From positions 7,501 to 23,127 of the forward strand of contig JAHBMJ010002074.1 in the NCBI GenBank assembly GCA_018398765.1: 15,627 bases of DNA, given 5' to 3'. A program made the position numbers and the translations under genes. Source of the stretch: Chromera velia. Taxonomy: Eukaryota > Sar > Chromeraceae. Positions within the stretch are counted from its first letter, which is position 1, and each line of letters opens with the position of its first letter. Below the pieces are notes generated by a model. The model made no database searches. It saw only the letters and a program-made list of their open reading frames with translations, and was not told the DNA's origin. Below are positions 11,298 to 15,627 of the stretch, piece after piece.

Positions 11298-12251
11298 ATG
11301 GGGGATGCAGTCAGATTTGACAAGCTTGAGCAGATTGGGAAGGTCAAGCGAGTGACTACGGTCTTTATCCCAGGAAAAACAAACGGACAGGTCTGGTATG
11401 CCACCTTTAAGGCAAAGGCAGATGCGGGAAACCTAAATGTGAATGAGAAGAAACTGTTGCTGGTAGGTCACTTCGAAGATCCTGACCTTATCCTGTGGTG
11501 GAATGAAAACTCCGCTTCCGCCACAACTTCAGACGAGGTTGACACCTTGTTCTTGGAAGCGCATGGAAGCACCGGTGTGACACAGGCGCACACCGTCTAC
11601 GGCATGGCTGACGTGCGGCTGAACCTCGGAGATGACTATGATAAATTCGTTGAACGCTTCGTCGACGTCTACATCCAGGCAAATCCAAACAGAAGAAGGA
11701 ACGACAGAATCAGTTCCTTTATCAACGCGCTTTATCCCGAGCTGAGAGAAGAGCTGGAGATAGAACAGATCTACACCGATTGGGACCAATTGAAGAGGAG
11801 AGTCGGGTACCTCCATGCTAAGCAACAGAAGAAAGCAAGGGCTCGAATTGCGGGGGTGCAACAGAGAGACGAGAGAGACGAACTGGCCGAGTTGCGGAAA
11901 CGGCTCGATCAGCAAGCTGCTCAGATCGCGGCTCTGAGAGGCCGCGGCCGTGGCCGTGGGGGATTCACCGACCGGGGGCGCGGTCGCGGTAGGGGTGGCT
12001 TCGGCTATTACCCCGTCTACCCGTCTCCGATGCACGGAGGCCATGCATTCGGCGCGTACGGTCGAGGTGGCTTCAATAGCCACTTCAGAGGGGGACACGG
12101 AGGCATGAGAGGAAGAGGAGGCCACTACCAACAGTATGGAGGCAACAACGGTTTCAACAACGGTCCCCCCCGTTGCTACACTTGCAACCAGCCTGGCCAC
12201 AAGGCCTCCAACTGTCCTATGCAGGGAAACGACCCGGGTGGATTGGCGTAG
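11298..12251 (+). CDS. gag: Gag structural protein with RGG tract and CCHC zinc knuckle
   Basis: Forms the cytoplasmic virus-like particle and binds the element's RNA. It has 317 residues from ATG 11298 (MGDAVRFDKLEQIGK) to TAG 12249-12251. In order: an N-terminal capsid-like helical region (to about residue 175) with a retrotransposon-gag-like stretch (FLEAHGS, DDYDKFVERFVDVYIQ, ISSFINALYPELREELE); a charged coiled segment (RDERDELAELRKRLDQQAAQ); an Arg-Gly-rich tract from about residue 214 (RGRGRGRGGF, repeated); and one knuckle CYTCNQPGHKASNC (CX2CX4HX4C, 12174-12215), the nucleocapsid RNA-binding motif. The knuckle overlaps the start of the pol frame, and the GGGAAAC slip site is 19 bases before the stop codon. 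The start is chosen as the first ATG; non-ATG extension into the open leader is possible. Confidence 0.9.
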   Translation: MGDAVRFDKLEQIGKVKRVTTVFIPGKTNGQVWYATFKAKADAGNLNVNEKKLLLVGHFEDPDLILWWNENSASATTSDEVDTLFLEAHGSTGVTQAHTVYGMADVRLNLGDDYDKFVERFVDVYIQANPNRRRNDRISSFINALYPELREELEIEQIYTDWDQLKRRVGYLHAKQQKKARARIAGVQQRDERDELAELRKRLDQQAAQIAALRGRGRGRGGFTDRGRGRGRGGFGYYPVYPSPMHGGHAFGAYGRGGFNSHFRGGHGGMRGRGGHYQQYGGNNGFNNGPPRCYTCNQPGHKASNCPMQGNDPGGLA

Positions 12252-12287
12252 AGGTTCCCCAGTCCACCCAGCAGTTTGCGAAGCCTC
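12224..12287 (+). promoter_or_regulatory. -1 programmed ribosomal frameshift signal (GGGAAAC plus stem-loop)
   Basis: Slippery heptamer G-GGA-AAC at 12224-12230 is phased exactly as X-XXY-YYZ in the gag frame. After a 5-base spacer, GGGTGGATTGG (12236-12246) pairs with CCAGTCCACCC (12259-12269), 11 pairs including one G-U, around a 12-base loop that contains most of the gag TAG. Loop GAGG (12251-12254) could pair with CCTC (12284-12287) to make a pseudoknot. The pol frame is -1 to gag and open across this point, so slippage would yield Gag-Pol. Confidence 0.85.
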
Positions 12288-12480
12288 GTCCTCTCCCGAT
12301 TCCCCCATGTGTGCGTGTAGAAAAGAAACATGTAGACTGTGAGCGAGAGGACGACAATGAGAAAGGAAGAGTCCCAAAGTCGCAGGTTTCTCAGTCGCCT
12401 GTGTCCTTCCCTTCTCCGGCAAAGCATGCAGACAGACAGATCGACTCTGAACAAGCGAACTCAAAGAAAATGGAGGCAAA

Positions 12481-12830
12481 GATGGCAGCAGTAAAGGTCG
12501 GTCCCAAGCCTTTCATGACAATGTTGCTGTTTGGTAAGCCTGTGTCTGTTCTTATTGACACAGGGGCGGAAACTTCGTTCATTGATGTGAATACGACTTT
12601 GCATGCTGATGCAGATGTCGACAGGCCCACGGTGGGTCTGTCCGCAGTGGGACAGACGGGCGTGTTGGTGGTGGGGGAGATTACAGCCAAGTTTTCTCAC
12701 CCTTCCCAGCCGAAGAAAGTATTCCCACACCGCCTGACCGTTACAGAAGATTCGGGGTACGAAGCAGTCTTGGGGCAGGACTTTTTGAAGCTGTTGGACC
12801 CAGTAATACAGTACCACTACCGTGAAGACC
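12481..12830 (+). CDS. Pol protease domain (retropepsin-like aspartic protease)
   Basis: Would cleave Gag and Gag-Pol in the particle. VSVLIDTGAETSFIDV holds the active-site DTGA (12557-12568), with the family's small residues after it. About 60 residues on, EAVLGQDFLKLLDPVIQY matches the flap-to-C-terminal [I/V]LGxDFL signature. One catalytic Asp per chain means it acts as a dimer. A Lys/Asp-rich spacer precedes it (12230-12480), and a linker of about 190 residues without a recognised domain follows before the RT. Confidence 0.85.
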
Positions 12831-13389
12831 GTCTGGACGTTGCGGACCTCCCCTTCTTCAAGGTCTGGTACGAGGATGGAAGGAAACCGATACGTGTCTC
12901 CGCCTTCACGCGCACGAAAGTCCCCAAAAGAGCGAGGGCTCTTGTGCATGTGCAGGTTGAGGGGACGGAAGGGGAGGAGACGGTCATTTTAAGAAGGAAT
13001 TACCCGAGAGGGTTTCCGGGACTTGCTATCCTAGACCAAGTAGTAGACGTCAAAGCTGGAGTCGCCACAGTAGAAGTCATGAACATCGCCACCAACCTCA
13101 TCCGCCCAGGACTGAATTCACTTCTGACTTTTGCAGAGCCGTTCTCTCGGGTGTCGTCCGTTGCCACAGTCACCACCAATGCTCCCGCCTCTGCCTACAC
13201 ACAGCAACCGCCGATTCCCAAGAAAGAAGACTCGCCTGTCCCTGCCCTTCCCTCGCAGAAGCTTCCGCCTGTGGATCTCTCTCACCTGTCATGCGAATTG
13301 AGGGAGAGATATGAGGGGGTCCTTCAAGAATATTCTGATCTCTGGTCTCGCTCTCGTTTCGACATTGGAGAGCTGAGAGTGGATGGAAA

Positions 13390-14190
13390 GCCTTTCAAGG
13401 TGACCATTCCTACTGGAGATTCCCCTCCCATTCGCTGGAACCAAGACAGAATCCCGTACCACCAGAGAGAGCATGTGAAGAAGGAGTTGCAAGAGATGGA
13501 AGAAGGGGGAGTGATTCATCCCTCCACTTCCCCATGGGCCGCCCCAGTCGTTCTAATCAAGAAACTAGATGGGACGACCCGTTTCTGTCTAGATTTCCGC
13601 AAACTGAATCAAACCACTAAGAGAGATCTTTTTCCCCTCCCCCGAATTTAAGAAACACTCGACCGCCTTGCAGGAGCCAAGGTGTTCTCAGCACTTAATT
13701 ACACCTCCGGCTTCCAGCAACTCCGCATGCACCCCGACCACGCAGAGAAAACCGCCTTCGTCACTCCGTTCGGACTTTACGAATTCACCAAGATGCCCTT
13801 TGGGTTGGTGAATGCCCCTTCTGTTTTCCAGAGAGCCATGAATTTGGTTCTTGCAGGTCTGTCAAGAGACTTCGCTCTCGTTTATGTCGACGACATCATC
13901 GTCTTCAGCCGATCTCATGATGAACACATCCAAGACTTGAGGGAGGTTTTAGGTTTGGTGAGGAAAGCAAATTTGAAGCTCAAACTCGAGAAGGCACAGA
14001 TTGCCATGACAGAGGTGGAGTATTTGGGACATACGGTGTCAGAGAAGGGGATCAGACCGAGCAAAAAGAACATCCGGAAGATTCTGCAGTGGGAGCCACC
14101 GCGGGAAAGGAAGGAGCTCCGCTCTTTTCTGTATCTGTGCTCCTACTACCGTCATTTTATTGCAGGCTTTGCTCGTCTCTCCTTCCCTCT
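13390..14190 (+). pseudogene. Pol reverse transcriptase domain, interrupted by TAA
   Basis: Copies the element RNA into DNA. Motifs in order: GDSPPIRWNQDRIPYHQREH and EMEEGGVIHPSTSPWAAPVV (N-terminal fingers), FCLDFRKLNQ, then TAA at 13649 where the family has a charged or polar residue, LDRLAGAKVFSAL (first catalytic Asp of the usual SALD is Asn here: SALN), FVTPFGLYEFTKMPFGLVNA, the catalytic YVDD (13883-13894), then VEYLGHTVSEKGI. The SALN in place of SALD affects one of three metal-binding Asp residues, so the enzyme may be dead beyond the stop. Confidence 0.88.
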
Positions 14191-14219
14191 CTTTCAGATG
14201 TTACTTCCTGCAGATGAGC

Positions 14220-14697
14220 AAGGCAGACCGGTCCCGTTTGTTTGGAATAGAGAAAGAGAGGAAATTTTTGGGGAGTTGAAAGAGAGGCTGACGACCCTTC
14301 CGATTCTCGGTTTCCCAGATATGAGCCTGCCGTTCAGGGTGAAACCGGACGTATGTAAAGTGTCTGTGGGAGGCGTGCTCACACAGATGCAGAGGGGAAG
14401 GGAAGTGGTAATTGCATATGTCAGTAGGGGGTTGAGTGCGGCAGAGAAAAATTACAGCCCCACTGAGAGGGAGGCCTTGGGGGCTGTCTACTGCTGCAAG
14501 CAGTGGAGGCATTACCTGTTTGGGGGGGCAGCGTATGTGATCACGGATCACAAACCGAATTTAGCAATGTCTGACCGCAAAGTAGCGAACAAAAGGGTAC
14601 TGTAACACAACTGGGCGTTAGAGTTGCAAGAGTACGGGTTGACGTTCGTTCATAAGGTGGGGAAGGAACATGTGGACGCAGACGCCGTTTCCCGACA
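14220..14697 (+). pseudogene. Pol RNase H domain, interrupted by TAA
   Basis: Would degrade the RNA strand of RNA-DNA hybrids. It reads LPFRVKPDVCKVSVGGVLTQ (catalytic Asp kept, in PDVC rather than the usual TDAS), SPTEREALGAVYCCKQWRHY (catalytic Glu) and YVITDHKPN (catalytic Asp). TAA at 14603-14605 then interrupts before WALELQEYG and GKEHVDADAVSR, the usual domain end. This is the Ty3/Gypsy RNase H following directly on the RT. Confidence 0.85.
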
Positions 14698-15010
14698 GCC
14701 ACAGCCTCCCCCGTCTCTTCCCGCCTCCGTAGACAGCGGGGTCCCTTTGTGCCGTCACTGCAATCAGCCTGCTGACGGTAGCAAGGAGATCCGATCTGGC
14801 ATGGCTGCCGCCCTGGCAGGTGTGCAGGCAGGTGTGTCCCCTTTGCAGGTTGAGAGGGGCTTTCTGGACCATGTGAGGGAGGAGTTACCGAGAGACCCCT
14901 TGTTGAAGAATCATTTCAAATACTTTGCAGAGGGGGTGTTGCCTTGGGAGGCAAAGAAGGCGAAGCAAATTCTGTTGGAGGAAAGTGCGTTTGAAGAGAG
15001 AGGAGGTTAG

Positions 15011-15627
15011 TTATACAGGTACGAAGGAAGGGGGACAGAAAGGAAAGAACAGTTGGTGGTGCCTGAGGCGTGCAGAAAGACGGTTATGGTGATGAATCAC
15101 AATCACCAGTTAGGGGGGCACCCAGGGGCAAATCGGCTGACAGAGAAGACTCTCCTGCACTTCTGGTGGCTAGGTTTGAGAGCAGACGCGAGGGAGTGGG
15201 TCGCTTCCTGCCGAGAATGCAAAGAGAGGCTCAAGCCGAAAGCAAAGAGAGCACCCCAGACTGTGCCCGTGCCTCCCCGTCCTTGGCACACACTCGGCAT
15301 TGATGTGTCAGGGCCCTTTCCGACAAGCAGGAGAGGAAACAGATTTGTGCTCGTTATGACAGACCATTTTGGAAAGGATGTGGAGACGTTTGCCCGCCCT
15401 GAGCTGCCCGCTCATGTCGTAGCACAGATTTTAGTCGATGAGATTTTTTGCAGGCATGGTCCCTTTGAGGTTCTCCTCTCAGATAGAGGAACGAATTTCC
15501 TGGCAGAAATTGTGAGTGAGGTGTTGAAGATTTTGAGAGTGAGAAGGAAGGTAACAGCAGGGTACCACCCTCAGTGCGCAGGACTGACAGAAAGATACAA
15601 TCAGACGTGGGAGCAAGGGGTTGGAAA
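15011..15627 (+). CDS. Pol integrase domain (partial, cut by window edge)
   Basis: Inserts element DNA into the genome. Open from the TAG at 15008 to the window end. An HHCC zinc domain reads NHNHQLGGHPGANRL through VASCRECK. The catalytic core has LGIDVSGPFP (Asp, 15302), LLSDRGTNF (Asp, 15482) and GYHPQCAGLTERYNQ (Glu, 15590). Asp to Glu spacing is exactly 35 residues, the DD35E pattern. The usual HPQTDGQTER reads HPQCAGLTER here. The C-terminal DNA-binding part, and any chromodomain, lie outside. Confidence 0.92.

Larger units (their letters stand above)
11037..15627 (+). mobile_element. Ty3/Gypsy LTR retrotransposon body (right end outside window)
   Basis: Order: primer binding site, gag with a CCHC knuckle, -1 frameshift signal, then protease, reverse transcriptase, RNase H and integrase. 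Integrase after RNase H is the Ty3/Gypsy (Metaviridae) order, against integrase before RT in Ty1/Copia. No frameshifting indel is seen in about 4.3 kb of coding sequence, but pol has three nonsense codons. The element lies in the same direction as actin, about 2.7 kb downstream. Confidence 0.93.
12230..15627 (+). pseudogene. pol: Pol polyprotein frame with three in-frame stops (3' end outside window)
   Basis: A single frame (-1 to gag) runs from the slip site to the window edge, encoding protease, reverse transcriptase, RNase H and integrase. It is broken by TAA at 13649-13651 (in the RT, just before the VFSAL motif), TAA at 14603-14605 (late RNase H) and TAG at 15008-15010 (before the integrase zinc domain). 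Homology resumes in the same frame immediately after each stop, so these are point nonsense changes, not indels. No ATG starts the frame; expression depends on frameshifting. All catalytic motifs that can be read are intact. Confidence 0.88.

Noticed and set aside
12249-15010. Alternative genetic code with TAA/TAG read as Gln (ciliate-like)
   Set aside because: Actin's Gln codons are all CAA/CAG and it has no in-frame TAA/TAG in 376 codons; gag ends cleanly at TAG. Decay of pol is simpler.

Overview
The window is nuclear DNA of a eukaryote with intron-rich genes. The best guess is an alveolate alga of the chromerid/apicomplexan group. The actin carries apicomplexan-like wording (RPKxPGIMVGM with an acidic residue replacing the usual Gly of the DNase loop), the genes are cut by many 80-840 base GT-AG introns, TGCATGC motifs are frequent, and a Ty3/Gypsy element lies beside the genes. 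No ribosomal RNA or other taxonomic marker is present, so the species is inference.

Layout. (1) 1-2798, minus strand: the 5' part of a calpain-family cysteine protease gene, running off the left edge. I rebuilt it by chaining splice sites. It has an N-terminal calpain domain-III-like region, then the start of the protease domain with the QGQLG-N-CW active-site motif; the catalytic His and Asn lie outside the window. (2) 2799-3580: region between the divergent calpain and actin genes, with a dense TGCATGC cluster. (3) 3581-8329, plus strand: a complete conventional actin gene, nine exons, eight GT-AG introns, 376 codons, in perfect phase throughout. Its protein has a Gln where almost all actins have the methylated His73. 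(4) 8330-8968: 3' flank of actin ending in a (TC)n tract. (5) About 8969-11036: an AT-rich block, at least partly the 5' LTR of the downstream retrotransposon. It contains a 763-base GC-richer insertion flanked by 20-base direct repeats, a 334-base inverted-repeat unit, a perfect 20-base palindrome and a TATA box. (6) 11037-15627: the body of a Ty3/Gypsy LTR retrotransposon in plus orientation: primer binding site, gag, a textbook -1 frameshift signal, and pol in the order protease, reverse transcriptase, RNase H, integrase. The window ends just after the integrase catalytic Glu, so the 3' LTR is not seen.

How the parts work together. Calpain and actin are ordinary host genes that may share a bidirectional control region. 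The retrotransposon is independent: gag would be made from the first frame and Gag-Pol by -1 slippage at GGGAAAC. All catalytic motifs seen in pol are intact and there are no indels, but three in-frame stops (TAA, TAA, TAG) break it, so this copy is recently dead, or alive only with readthrough.

Most informative observations: the hidden calpain gene, the His73 replacement in actin, the frameshift signal, the three same-type nonsense codons, and the 763-base insertion with 20-base direct repeats.
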